In this document: positions 31,626-43,283 of the stretch, piece after piece
Position numbering within the stretch: the first letter of the stretch is position 1
Layout of the letters: every line of letters begins with the position of its first letter
Assembly (NCBI GenBank): GCA_963932145.1
Contig: OZ010571.1
Location: 108,717,496 to 108,781,495 of the forward strand
Reading direction: 5' to 3'
Length of the DNA: 64,000 nt
Source of the DNA: Acanthosepion lycidas
Lineage: Eukaryota > Mollusca > Cephalopoda > Sepiida > Sepiidae
Program-made: the position numbers and the translations under genes
The notes under the pieces: model-generated
Database searches by the model: none
Seen by the model: the letters and a program-made list of their open reading frames with translations, nothing else
Told to the model about the DNA's origin: nothing

Positions 31626-31682
31626 AGACTTGAACAGGTCATGATTATAGTGATCGGGAAAGCACCTTCCTGGGCGTCGGTT

Positions 31683-32126
31683 CTACACTGCATTGATTCG
31701 CAAGAAGAAACTGCTCGAGTGGAACGTCCTTTCACCAATTTGAATACGAAAGAAATGAATGTGGCTCACTATATTGGGCGTATCATGGCGGTTCTTAGTC
31801 GTGATGGTGAGATTTGATGGAATAAACCAGTGTAATTCGTCTGAACATTGTCCATAGAAATAGCGATAGAACAGCGAGAGGCTTGCGATACTTTGTCTAT
31901 GATGGAGGGATTGTAGAGTGGAAAATAATTTGTCACCCACAAGGGCGTGGAAATGCTTTGAAACTCTATCGAGACTGGAAAGTGAGGAATGAACAGCTCC
32001 TGTCCAAATGTTACAGCCGTACTCCATTGTAGGCCTTATTTGACGCTTGTTTTTTGGCCGTAAGGAATATAATGTATTTTTGTATTCATTCGATTGTAGC
32101 ATTAAAATCTCTGAAATCCTATACAT
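31683..32126 (-). pseudogene. LINE family A (jockey-like), C-terminal part, minus strand
   Basis: A 147-codon minus-strand open frame. It carries NKRQIRPTMEYGCNIW, AVHSSLSSLDRVSKHFHALV, GDKLFSTLQSLHHRQSIASL, SLFYRYFYGQCSDEL and SNLTITTKNRHDT. These match the region after the RT in jockey-like LINEs (xxIRPxMEYCSHIWAGA...LxSLxHRRxVxALSLFYxYFxGxCSxEL). It stays open over this stretch but lacks RT upstream and the C-terminus downstream, so it is a truncated remnant. Confidence 0.8.
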
Positions 32127-33340
32127 TTCAATGAAGGTTTAGTCACATTTAAATTAATACAAAGGAGAATGAGTTCGTTTGATACGGTTATTAGCTATGA
32201 TTTAAGTTGATCTTTCAATACCATCAGATAAGTGGAATGTCGACGCTAGTGAGAACAATGTGTTGAATGGATGTACTAGATAGATGTGTATTTAACTATG
32301 CCGTTACCTTTCGGATAATATCAGCTTTCATAAAAATAGCTCAGACGGATGTGTTCATTTATTTTATTTTGCAAAATTTTCTTTGACTGAAAAAACAATT
32401 TTAATGTTTAATGTATTTGTTAATGTTGATTTTGAATATCGTGTTTCTAAGCCTGAAATGATTTCATTGACCCGGACTTTAGAAGTCACCACATTGAACA
32501 TTTCCACTGTATTTTTTTTTTATTATCAGGGATTCATCATCTGTTTGTTTTCCTGGATCTCAAGATCAATTTAGATACTTGTTCAGATATCTGCTACAGT
32601 GTCTGGCTTGTAGCCGAAGACTAGAATATTTACAGTTTGAAATGCTTCAAATGTTTGAATTCACTGAACGGTTAGCACACGACAAGTGCAGGATATTTTA
32701 TGCCTGAATCAGATTTGGTCTTTCACCGATGTTCTCAAATGACCTCTATTAAAAACCAACGCAATTTGTTTTCCCCGTAGACGGTTACTCTATTCTACTA
32801 AATCATTCTAACGATGCAGCTGCTGTATAATTTTCCTCTGTTCATTTCTCTATTGAAAGAAAAGATGAAAAAATACAGTCAATAGTTACTGAGGTCTTTG
32901 GTCAAATCAATGGCTAAAGCTGAAACGCCCTTCAAAGGTTAGAAGTTCAACAATCGCCATAAAAAGTGACTCTTGGTATAAATCACTTTTATATGCGGAC
33001 ATTAGATTCTTCCTTAGATTGTCGTAAGATAATGGCTATTCACTCACATCTTTTTTGGCAAGATTTACAGCAGTGTTTAAAAAACTGTTCAAGTACCTCT
33101 TTTGCAAATCTTTTCTGAACTGTCTTTTACTTATTATCAGTATAAATTTAAAGACAGTTCCTTAAACGTCTCGAGCGTATTATAATATAACAAGTAAAAA
33201 AGATAATTATCCTACGATTTTCATTCACTGGATACGAATTGAATGTTAGTAATTATGACAACAATTGTATTTTAGTATACTTTAATATATTCGAACTATA
33301 GTTCTCATCTTGATGATTATAGATGTTAATACAGGCACAA
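32127..33340. other. No recognisable feature
   Basis: No repeat copy or coding similarity recognised. Confidence 0.45.
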
Positions 33341-33390
33341 CGTTTCGGCCAAGGGCAGTTTTGGCTATCTTCAGGTTCTCATTTTTAGTT
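33341..33390 (-). repeat. Family-C-type SINE tail motif, minus strand
   Basis: Reversed, it reads CCTGAAGATAGCC...TTGGCCGAAACGTTGTGCCT, the same hairpin-forming tail as at 17813-17855. Confidence 0.5.
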
Positions 33391-34041
33391 GATATAGGGC
33401 ATTTGTTAACTTTTGCTTTATTTTGTGCCTGTCTTACCAGTCCTTGTTCGTTCCTGCTGAACAGGATTATGTTGTTTCTCTAACTGATCCAGTATTTGTT
33501 AATTGTAGATATTTGTGTACCTTTTACTAATGGGATGTCAATTTAGTAAGACACAGTGGAGAAAACTGAAACTCATAAAAGTCTGTGAGACTAAATTTCA
33601 AAACATCACTTCGTTCAGAGCCAGAGTAGACTTCGGAGAATTAAGTATCATAGCCAAATGGGCATGATGAGAGGTTTTGAAAAAATTGCATACCTTTACA
33701 AGTGGGGTCATGGTAGACATGCGTTCAGGTCGGGCAACCCAATACGCTCAGAGTTCGATTTGGTCTCCGATTGGGGACTTTCTCGAGTATTTAGATTTGA
33801 CTCACGAGTCGTCCTTCAAATTCAAAAACAATACTTTTTACACCGGGTTATGTTCTCCCTGACTACTCTAACTCTTGAACAAAAATGATCAGTGCATCTG
33901 TTAAAAGTGGACACGCCCAGTAGGCTAAGTTCAAGCAAATCTCTAGTTCTGAACGAAATATTTACTGTAGTTCATCTTAATTCACCAATACAAAAGATAT
34001 ACTTTTTAACACCTCTAATCCATTAAGATTAGAACCCATTC

Positions 34042-34042
<1 letters not shown>
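33391..34042. other. Unassigned; possible tRNA-like box near 33705-33780
   Basis: GCGTTCAGGTCGGGCAACCC and CAGAGTTCGATTTGGTCTCC could be a decayed tRNA-like SINE head; the support is weak. Confidence 0.3.

Positions 34043-34094
<52 letters not shown>
34043..34094. repeat. (ATT)n microsatellite
   Basis: About 17 units, directly at the 3' end of the R2-like copy that follows (on its strand it is (AAT)n). Confidence 0.97.
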
Positions 34095-34674
34095 TTCCTT
34101 TGATGTCTGTTGTATACTCATTTCCTTCCGGATCGCCTAAGGTTAAAAATGGCATCATGACAGTTTCCATTGAGCATTTTTGTAAAATAAAATGACAGAT
34201 ACTCTATGACCACCCAAATTTTGCATAGATAAATCCCTTCGTATCGTTTGAGCTGTACTTATGTGTACAATTTTTTTTGTATTTCTTTAAGGCATGGGCT
34301 ACGAGGGATCAATGAATCTATCGGAACCTTTGCCAATCAAACCGAGAGCCCCAACTACAACTGGAATTATTGATGTCCTCATGTACTACATTTTTAGATT
34401 TCCACTTGTACTTTAACTTGAGCCTTGTATTTTGGTAGCTTTCTGGAGATCTTCAAAGATACATTACAGCCTACTGGAACTGCCATTGTGTTTTTGTGGT
34501 CGATGTCTGGGAGATTAGGATTGATTCTTCTGTCTGTGTGTATTGTAAATTCCCATAAAATGGTTATATGTAACGAGGTCTGGGTGATGTTCATACCAGC
34601 TTTATTGCGGTTTCCTTTCCGTAAATGTTGTAGATATTCCAGTTAAGTTATTGGCTCACTCTCTCATGCCGAGT
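34095..34674 (-). pseudogene. R2-like LINE, endonuclease region and 3' end, minus strand
   Basis: Minus-strand translation: SWYEHHPDLV near 34605, ITILWEFTIHTDRRINPNLP and DIDHKN near 34530, MAVPVGCNVSLKISRKLPKY near 34460, and a SIPVVVGALG-like block with a LKEIQK-like end near 34300. Then comes the 3' UTR with the ATGATGCCATTTTTAACC block (about 34165), ending at (AAT)n. Same family as 27388-28012. Confidence 0.78.
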
Positions 34675-34686
34675 TATTATTATTAT

Positions 34687-34718
<32 letters not shown>

Positions 34719-34734
34719 TTGTTGTTGTTTTATT
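34675..34734. repeat. (TTA)n(GTA)n(GTT)n microsatellite
   Basis: Compound trinucleotide tract; on the minus strand it is the 3' tail of the next R2-like copy. Confidence 0.95.
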
Positions 34735-35204
34735 TTCTTTGGTTTCTGGTGTATACTAATGTCTTTCAGGGTCCCGAACAGATACAAAAGATCAGAAATG
34801 GCATCATGATACTTTCCACTGAGCACATTTGAAAAAAGGGACATATTTCACATAGTTAAAGCCCTTTGTAAGATGTTGGCTGTACTTGTTAATACATTTT
34901 TTGTATTTCTTTAAGGCTTGGGCTACTAAGTATTCCTTCATTAAGTCTACTGGAATCTTTTCCAATAAATACGAGGGCTCCAACTACAATTGGAATTGTT
35001 AGTCCCCATGCACCACATTTGTGAGATTTCGTTTTCAAGGTCCTTGAATTTTGTATGTTTTCTGAAGATCGTATAAGATACATTGCAATCTGCAGTGACT
35101 GGCATATCAATAAGGAGACACATTTTGTCTTTGCGGTCTCTAATCACGATGTCAGAGCGATTAGCTTTGATTGTTCTGTCTGTGTATATTTTAAAGTCCC
35201 AGAA
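34735..35204 (-). pseudogene. R2-like LINE, second minus-strand copy
   Basis: Minus-strand translation: FWDFKIYTDRTIKANRSDIV, IRDRKDKMCLLIDMP near 35130, VTADCNVSYTIF and KFKDLENEISQMW near 35040, GLTIPIVVGALVFIGKDSS near 34975 and PSLKEIQK near 34900. The 3' UTR (ATGATGCCATTTCTGATC, about 34795) ends at the trinucleotide tract. It lies head-to-tail with 34095-34674. Truncated at 35205 by an (AAT)n tract. Confidence 0.8.
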
Positions 35205-35247
<43 letters not shown>

Positions 35248-35268
35248 GTAATAATAATAATAATAATA

Positions 35269-35319
<51 letters not shown>
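35205..35319. repeat. (AAT)n(ATT)n palindromic microsatellite
   Basis: About 20 AAT units switch at about 35270 to about 16 ATT units, so the whole tract is self-complementary. Confidence 0.97.
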
Positions 35320-35322
<3 letters not shown>

Positions 35323-35824
35323 CTTTACCTTTACTTTCAGTTATAATAGCGAATATAAGTAGTGGAAATGAGGTCAATTTTGATTTCTGTAAATAGTAGC
35401 CTATGCAGATCAAATAAGGCCCTGGGATGATTTTGAAGATGAGAAGGGGGAATTTCCACGTGATCCTATTGCAGACCAACAAGGAAACATTGCTTTACAG
35501 AATTAAACAAATGAAAACATAATTATGGATGATCAACAAGTTCAAGCGAACTCCAAAGCGTACGACGAAGATCTACCTTGAATATCCTGAGTACATCATA
35601 GGACGAGCCCAATTGATATCTCGAGGGGAAGAAATGCATCAAGATCTTAGGAGAGAGAGAAGCAAATAAACAATGTGTGGACGAAACACAAGAGGCAAAT
35701 GATAATTATATTTCCGGGAGAAGTACGGATATATTTTTTTTTGTATTTGTATATCAAGAGATAGAGAGTATTAAGAGTAGTAAGAATCGTCAAGCTAGCA
35801 TAAATGCTAAAAGACTTATGAATT
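35320..35824. other. No recognisable feature
   Basis: Unassigned spacer. Confidence 0.4.
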
Positions 35825-36430
35825 TTATTTTAATCGCTTACCCCAAAGAAAGTGGGTAATGCGACTGAGACGTAAAGATTTACCGAGAGTGAAAGAAGAT
35901 TGGAAAACATTAGTAATAGTAAGACAGGAGTAAATAGCCTTCTTGCCATCCGTATAAATACAGAGTTGGAAAATCATGCCATCGGAAATGAAGATAAAAA
36001 GCAAAGTAGGTGCAAGGATAGAGCCCTGGAGGACAGCCGCATTAATATGAAAGGACCTAGAAATGTGGCCGTTCAACACGATTTTTTTATTACACGTTTT
36101 GTTAAGAAGGATTGGAGCAATTCAAAAAATTAATTCGGAGACAATAGTCTCTGAAAATGGCCTACAGCCCAAGCACTATCAAACGCCTTCGAGATATATA
36201 AAACCACAGCCTCAGATTCGCCATTCTTATCTAAGGTTTAACAGATTCTTCCAGTAATAACAGTTAGCACATCGGTATTTTACCTACAGAAGCAGAAGTC
36301 ATATTGTTTGTCTGAAAGAAAGTTGTTCAAAGTAAGATACTTACTATTTCGGTGTTTATTAGAACCAAAAACAAGAAGACTAATAGGACTATAATTATTA
36401 CATATGCAAAAATAACATATCGTAACATAG
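35825..36430 (-). pseudogene. LINE family A RT joined to its 3' end, minus strand
   Basis: Minus-strand translations run YSPISLLVFGSNKH (about 36415), FLSDKQYDF (about 36320), DKNGESEAVVLYISKAFDSA with WAVGHF (about 36215), VLNGHISRSFHINAAVLQGS then ILAP (about 36055), and IYTDG where YADD is expected (about 35965). These are RT motifs 2-5. Straight after, at about 35900-35830, comes the family's extreme 3' end (reverse of ATTACCCACTTTCTTTGGGG). The thumb and C-terminal region are missing, so the copy has a large internal deletion. The catalytic aspartates are not conserved. Confidence 0.8.
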
Positions 36431-36955
36431 TCCTTTACTTTTCAGTATATGTTTCGAACTGTATTTGTTAGAATAGTTGCAAATAGAGTGTAGCATTCGC
36501 TAGCCAGAAGTCCTTATTCTCTTTTTATAGTTATGTAATATAAGATATCATAATCTAAAGGAAATCGTTTCGTTTTCATTTGCCAGAAATTCTAACAATG
36601 TTTTTTTTATTAAGTTATCTAAGATAAGATCTTCTAAAACATAGTTAAACTCACTGATGTTACTTATATATATATTTTTTTATCTTACTTGCATATCTGT
36701 AAGCTCGAGTACTGTATGTTTAAACTATTAAGAAAAAGCTAAAATTGAACTTAAGTGCTGAGGTAATAAATATAACAGAAACTGTCAGAGAATATACAAA
36801 ACTCGAATATGTAAGGTAAAAAATAAGAATAGTTTCTAAATCATTATGCAGTGAGAGATTTACTATTATCTCCTGGCGCCAAAAATCAACTGATGATTTA
36901 ATTTTAAAATTATATGCTGCAGACATTTTAACTGTCGCTTCCTGGTGTTCATGTT
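36431..36955. other. No recognisable feature
   Basis: Unassigned AT-rich spacer. Confidence 0.45.
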
Positions 36956-37250
36956 GTCAGTAATGTGTCATGCGTAATACACGCTTAGGTGATCATGTAT
37001 CTTTCGATACATGACTGACGAGGCAGATTTTTTCCTGCAGTAGGTTGATATTTCTTTCTCCGGTAGAACAGTTGCCATTCAAGGTTATACAGAACCCGGT
37101 CTGTTCTACTATTTACCCGTAGCTGGGGAGAGAACAGGATTCATACATTACCTAGGGGTATTAGCACGTAAGTGAATGTAATGGAACTCGAACTCATCCC
37201 TCTGATTCCTCAATCCGAGCCGCCATTCATTACTCCACCTCCCTGATGTT
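36956..37250 (-). repeat. tRNA-Arg-like SINE (OR2-type), near full, minus strand
   Basis: Minus strand: AATGAATGGCGGCTCGGATT (head, about 37235), GAGTTCGAGTTCCATTACAT (B box and following, about 37190), TAGGTAATGTATGAATCCTG, AACAGACCGGGTTCTGTATA, and AAAAAATCTGCCTCGTCAGT followed by a TGTATCGAAAGATACATGAT hairpin near 37005. The block order equals 48366-48690, which lies in the opposite orientation. Confidence 0.75.
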
Positions 37251-37770
37251 AATGGGAATAATATGGGAGGGGAAAAAAAAGAGTACGCCAGTTGTCATCT
37301 TGAAAAATTGAATTTAGAAATACATCATAAATGATTGCTTATAATTCTCATGGTTCATATTGTAACATGATTAATATCAATCTTCTAACGGAAACCAATT
37401 CATTCGTTCAATGAGTTCAATACGCAGTCAGTGGCACATTACTGTGTAGCTTAATAACTGGAGAAACCTATCGTAGGCTGATTGCTAGCAAGATAATTTG
37501 TGACAATTCGCTTGTGTCGTATATTCGAGACTCTGTAGGAGTCATATAATGGCGGTCCTGCTGTGCACAACTACAAATTCGCAAATATCTAATCTAAAAT
37601 GGCCATTTCCGTGGCAGAAGTAGTTATATAATTTCCAGTGACGCCATTGGTCAATATTCAAACCGAAATAAAGAAGTCAGCAATTCGAATATTCCAATCA
37701 AGTAGGATCTTTTCAGGATGACAACTGGCTTACTCTTTCTTTTGCGCATATTATTCTCATTTTAGTTTCA
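37251..37770. other. No recognisable feature
   Basis: Unassigned spacer; no repeat partner found. Confidence 0.4.
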
Positions 37771-38042
37771 TAATATCAGGAAGAGACAGCTGGAACTTCT
37801 GCGGCACATTATGAGGAAGGAGAGCTTGGAAAATCTGATACTCACAGGACAGCTTGAGGGCAAGAGGTACAGAGGAAAATAGCGCATAACACACGATGAG
37901 ATGAAGTAAATAGATGGCGGAACCAGGTTTAGGAGAAATAACGAAGACAAAATTATTAAGAGCTACAAAGAACGTGATACTGTGGAGAACCATGATCGCC
38001 TACGTCTTGAGGGATCACGGCACATAAATAAGAAGAAGAATT
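37771..38042 (+). pseudogene. LINE family B C-terminus and 3' end
   Basis: The translation reads IRKRQLELLRHIMRKESLEN, LILTGQLEGKRYRGK then stop, RITHDEM, then IIKSYKERDTVENHDRL. It ends GATCACGGCACATAAATAAG and a short (AAG)n tail. This is the cleanest C-terminal copy of family B, with one stop at GK-stop-RITH (about 37888) and another after DEMK. Confidence 0.8.
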
Positions 38043-38294
38043 TTCTATAACATTTATCTAACTCTTATAATATTCAAAATTCTCAGCTATTTCAAAATGC
38101 TTAGTTATTTTAAATAAAATAATGACCTTCATTAAAGGTCAAGGCAGAAAACAAAATCGTATCTAATACGTCCGCAAATATTTTCCTACTGTGAAAATGT
38201 CATATAAACGTGTTCTGTAGGCCGTCTCCCTTCATGACGTTGGTGATTACGACTGTCTATTGTTGCTCTTAATGAATGTTTTTTGTTATCGGTC

Positions 38295-38530
38295 CTTAAC
38301 CTTGTTCTGCCATCTATTTACGCAAGCCCGCTAAGTAGGTAATGCCTTGTTTTCCGCTATTCCTCTTGCCTTCAATCTGTCCTTTAAGTATCAAATTTTC
38401 CAAACCATCTTTCTTCATTATGTATCCTCTGAACTACAAATGCTTATTACGCGCATTTACCGAAAGGTCTTTCTTGCTCTTCTTTGTAATTTTTCTGGTA
38501 AATGTTTTTATTTTATGGGGTTCGAGAAAA
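38295..38530 (-). pseudogene. LINE family B fragment, minus strand
   Basis: The reverse strand carries the KDGLENLILKGQIEGKRN-like segment (near 38395, frame-broken) and an upstream 'EKFTRKITKKSKKDLSVNAR' style stretch. Fragment only. Confidence 0.6.
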
Positions 38531-38884
38531 ATTTCCATATTATTTAATTTTTTTTTTTTTTTAGTGAATCAGGCGGTCGTCTAAAAAAGAGGACATTGGT
38601 ACATATTTTTAGACAATAAGCTTAGTATTAAAATGTATGATGTTTTCATAAAACAGAGTAACTAAATTAATATCGGAATAATAATTTACTGTATTTCTTG
38701 CGGTATAACACACACTTTCGTATACAACGCACCTATAATATGACAAGAAATAATCCTTGAAGATTTATTCGATTATCAATAATATAACCAGGCTTAAAAA
38801 AAGAAAATACTGCACGCTACCAATGTCCCAAACTTTCTTTATTTGGGGAGTAAAAAATACAATGAATAATTCTTAAATAATATC

Positions 38885-38985
38885 TTCTTCTATGTACCGT
38901 GTCCTTTCTGGACTTTGATGGTCACGGCTCTGCACAATTTCGTAACCTTCGTAACTCTTAATAAATATTGTTTATATAGCTGTAA
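38885..38985 (-). pseudogene. LINE family B 3' end fragment, minus strand
   Basis: Plus-strand CTTCTTCTATGTACCGTGTC...GACTTTGATGGTCACGGCTC...CACAATTTCGTAACCTTCGT equals the 3' end of the copies at 25235 and 26695, including the (GAA)n-type tail. Confidence 0.65.
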
Positions 38986-39952
38986 TAAGAAACGGGAGAA
39001 CGGTATAGCTTGGATAGTTTTATTCTACTTTGAATGATTTAGTGTTATAATAAATTCTATTTAGAGTGGTTTAGACTGGAAGAGTTATACAGTCAAGGGA
39101 GATAAATCGCAATAAAGTGGGAAACTATTTGGTTACCTAGCACACTAATGTTTACAAGACAGTGCTTTTATCAAACCTGCGCAAAGTGAGTGCAAAAAAA
39201 ATTCTGCTCTCTGTCATCTAATACTTTTGAGAGCATTAGTAAAATTAAGAGAACAAGGAACCCAATTGAAAAACTAATTACTTTAAGAAAAGATCATTAG
39301 CGTCACGATAAACTGACTTCATTTTTTATATGTATTTAATAATCACTCAATTAACTGATCCATTTTCTTCAGCAATAATTCAGCAGCAGATCAAATAAAA
39401 CCGTGACAAGAGAGAAAAGAAGAAAAAAACAACTCCATCAAGAAATTGTTCGGGGAAAAGATAAACTGAAAAAATAACTATCGATTTTTCCCAATTATTT
39501 TTTTTAATCTTAGGTGTAGTAATTGAAGTTTTCTGAACTTCCAAACTCTATTAATCGGGGGTGAGTGGAACCGAGAAGAAAATAATGGGCACGTTGATTC
39601 TTTAATAAAAAGAAATTCCGGTCTAACAACATGAGAAAGTTTGAAACTCGCTGAGGCCAATTCAATTTCCTAAAAATGACCCAAACTTCAATATCATTAA
39701 AAGACACATGTTATGCAAAGAATAAGCCTGTCTTCCTGTCTCTTGGTATCTTATCTTCTTTATTTTCACTACAAAACTGTTACACAAAACCCAAAAATTG
39801 ATTTCGCCTAGATTTTCAGCGTATGTTCAGTAAAAAGCTAAAACGGCAAAATTTTCCCTATTAAAATTGGAGCCAGCTAAAGAACAAAACTTGTCCATAG
39901 TTTAATGGTATTGATAGAACTTTCATACTTGCATGCAAACACACACACACAT

Positions 39953-39956
<4 letters not shown>
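38986..39956. other. No recognisable feature
   Basis: Unassigned; short (CA)n just before the next tract. Confidence 0.45.

Positions 39957-40032
<76 letters not shown>
39957..40032. repeat. (TA)n microsatellite
   Basis: About 38 TA units after a short CA run. Confidence 0.97.
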
Positions 40033-40037
<5 letters not shown>

Positions 40038-41635
40038 CAGGTTTCATTGAATCATTTGTCTACTCATTTTCAATTGAATCCTTTCATATCCACGGACAAC
40101 CTTTTTGGTGTCATTATTAAAGGAAAAGAGAAAATCACCGTGTTGATAAATATTATTTTATTCCGAGTACTTTCGACATAGCCATCATCAGTATTTTGTT
40201 TATTTCGAGACAAATATTTTCAAAGACAGAATTACTGTGTTCATCTGAAAGGTAATTTTCTTTTACTTGTTCAGTGAAGAACGCTGAGTGGGTACTCTGA
40301 TTGGATTAACTAACGCTTCAGGGGAGATAACTAATTATGGTTCTGTAGAGAGACTTTAAGAAATAAAACTATTAGTATAATCCTCAATATTTTAAACTAC
40401 CTACTGTAAACTTTTTTAAAACATTGAGCAGTATTCATAATTAATTCTATTATGGTTTGGTCTCAATTTTTTAATACAGATAACTTCGAGAATTTTTAGT
40501 GTATGTTAATTATTTTCATGAAAAGTATAGATGTATTTTCAACAAGAATTTTTGAACTGCGAATGTGGACAGGTATGCTGTTGGAAATGTTTAGAAATGT
40601 TGGACGTATCATTCAATAAAAAAGTCAGTCGCCGAGACAACATAGTTGTAATGTGGCCAACATAAATATTTTTTCCGAGTAATCGTGTATACATTTTTGG
40701 CAGACTCTGCATATATGGTGTAATATCATATATGCATTTCTATATAATAGAACAGTGTTGTGTAATTGAATGACAATATGGGAAAAAACATTTATGTCAT
40801 GCGTTTCGTCCTCTAAAATGTTCTTATTGATGGACGGAAAGGTGACGAGGGAAATTTAAACATAAAAACTGGTTATGATTATAAAAGTTAAAATTTAGTG
40901 TCTCTAGATATTCAGTGTTTCATTACTCGATGCAAGTAACATTTGCGTTTATATTTCCTCCCTCCCACTGCATATTCTATCAATAAAAACACTAGTCTGA
41001 TGAAGTCGTTTTAAAGTATGAAACGCGTTTTCACATTTTGCATTTCGCAGAAATAAAATCAAATGAAAAAACAGTTGACCAGTGTACAATCCGTTTAAGG
41101 CGAACAGTCTTTGTATGTAAAGTATTCAGTATTTTTGCGAGATGACATTAGAAGTTTACAAGTAAGATAAAATTAAACTGGTCTTCAATTGTTAGATAAT
41201 AAACTGAATTTATTTACAGATATCATAAAAGAAGTACTTAAATTTTCTTTTAAATATCGTCAAATTTGTTCATGTCAAATTATTTGAATTGTGTTCTTTC
41301 TTAAAGATATTATTGCATGACGTAATCTAATATAAAATTGTACTGGTATGCAAAAAATAAGAAAAAAGTATTAAAAATTTAAAAAGAAAATAAATATTTA
41401 TACCCAATAATAAAACAACTAAAAATTGGATTTACATTAATTTTAGCCGCCTTAATCAATATTTAGGGAAGTTAATTATATCTAATACCCAATGGACTAT
41501 AAGTAATTTATTTAATATATAATTACTTATTTTTTACTCCCATTTGTGTGGTGGGAATCTGAATGAAAAAATAAAAGAAAAACGTCTATTTATCGCATTT
41601 CTTGCTTCAAATGGACTATCGAAAAAAACGAGTTG
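40033..41635. other. Mostly unassigned; hammerhead-like motif at 40997
   Basis: CTGATGAAGTC (40997) with GAAACGCG 16 bp later (41020) resembles the conserved core spacing of retroelement hammerheads, but the stem between is decayed. A similar CATAGCCATCATCAG string lies at about 40178. No coding sequence was recognised. Confidence 0.4.
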
Positions 41636-42345
41636 CTGTATTTGACGGCATATAAGGCGCACTAAAAATATCTTTTAAAATTCACCTGGGTCTTATATGC
41701 CATATGTAGGTTTAAAATCCGCGATAGACGGCCGAAATTAGCTACTTGGCAACTCCTATTAGCTTAGACATTAGAGTAATTTTCATATACCTATTGTCGT
41801 TATTTAAAAGGCTATTATGCAGATTAAAAGAGTTATCATTAATAATATTCATTAATAATAATTGCATCACGTTTAATATTAGTACTTTGTTTCACTAAAA
41901 TTATATGCAATAAATTCAAATTATATATTTATATATATACTTGTTTCATTAATATTTTTCTTGTTATAACTTCCGGTTGCATTGGTATAAAGACAATCAG
42001 AATGTTTACATCCTAATTAATCCATGATAGTAGTATTGAAAATGAGTATCAAAGTTTTGATAATGAAGACGACGAATTTTATGGATTTGAAAATGAATAA
42101 AATGGTAACTGCACTGTTTTCCTTAATTGCAATAATTGCTTGATTTTTATTTTGTTTTCTTACATATTGTATTTCGTTTAATTGTAATCAAGGCTTCATT
42201 AGCCAAAATAATACTTCATAATTATAGCCTAGGCTGTATCATTTACTGACAAATTTACTAATTTTACTAATTGCTAATTTTTTCTTGATTTGCCCTGCTG
42301 AAATTGGGGTGCATTTTATACACCCTTCTATGTGGTCAAATACAG
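41636..42345. mobile_element. TIR DNA transposon G, 710 bp, non-coding
   Basis: Ends CTGTATTTGACGGCATATAA and, reversed, CTGTATTTGACCACATAGAA. The subterminal CGCAC and GTGCATTTTATACACC blocks also mirror each other. No transposase coding was seen. A shorter relative with the same two arms is at 54386-54574. No clear target duplication was found and the superfamily is not assigned. Confidence 0.7.
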
Positions 42346-42409
42346 TACATAGATTTTCTTTTTCATTTTGTCATTCACTTATCAAAAATTAGTCTGACAG
42401 TATCGCACT

Positions 42410-42620
42410 ATTCGGCTATGGAATTCTCTTCCGTCTTCCTTCTTTCTTTTCAACCATGATTCAAATTTTTTAATGTAGCCTGTATTTTTACCTTTTGAAA
42501 TCCTGTTTTTGATTGTCCTTTCTTCTCAATAACTTTTTTCATTTTCATTCACTCTCGGTAGCCTCGTATGTCTCTGTGGTTTTATTGCCTTGCTTGGGGT
42601 GAAATGATTAAAACAAAATC
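42410..42620 (+). pseudogene. LINE family A C-terminus and 3' end
   Basis: SRTIRLWNSLPSSF-like translation at 42412-42450, a decayed stretch, then the terminal TTTTATTGCCTTGCTTGGGG with TGAAATGATTAAAA at 42580-42614. 5'-truncated close to the TIR element. Confidence 0.65.
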
Positions 42621-42971
42621 CTCCCACACATTAATATCGATAGCGAAAAATCGTCGCTTATATAAAATTATCTAATTCACGCAGTGGCACAACGTCAAAC
42701 ATTATTAAGTACAGTCGGAAATCCGAAGACCCAATGGATTAGCGAAAGATGGCTTCCAAAAGCTGAACAAAATCTTTAAAAACCAGGAAAATTTCACTAG
42801 AAACAAAGAAAAGAGTGCTGGACTGTGTGATTATACTGAACAACCAAATACTACACATTTTAATACTAATCGCTCTGTAGCCGTCTAATTACTAACAGTT
42901 CAAGTTAGCAGAATGAATCTTCTTAAGTTGATATTTGACGTTAGCTATTGATTACAGACTACAATGTTTTT
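42621..42971. other. No recognisable feature
   Basis: Unassigned spacer between two convergent LINE-A ends. Confidence 0.4.
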
Positions 42972-43105
42972 AAATCATTTTACCCCAAGCAAGGCGATAA
43001 TGCCACTAAGACGCATGGGATTTCTAGGAATGAAACAAAATAAGAAGCCTTTAGTGGGGTCAATAAAATTAGTTTTCAGGAAGACAGAAGATTTCATGTT
43101 TTCTT
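42972..43105 (-). pseudogene. LINE family A 3' end, minus strand
   Basis: AATCATTTTACCCCAAGCAA then GGCGATAATGCCACTAAGAC is the reversed family terminus; about 130 bp of 3' region follows. Confidence 0.65.
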
Positions 43106-43283
43106 TTGTTTATTAAACTTTCATTTTTTTTTTTACTTTTGGTGACTTTTTAAAAAAAAAAAAGAATTGTGCTGATTTTACCAATGTTTTCAGTTTCGAT
43201 TTTGCATCTGTTCAACCATTTCCCAATTTCCAACATTATGAACACATCAGGCAATAATTTTACAATACCTTCTTTGAAAGATG

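Noticed and set aside
31683-32126. A host gene of 147 codons
   Set aside because: The sequence follows the region after the RT in jockey-like LINEs block by block.
35055-35396. 113-codon frame with Asn and Tyr runs
   Set aside because: The runs are the (AAT)n(ATT)n tract. The part before them lies antisense to the R2-like remnant.
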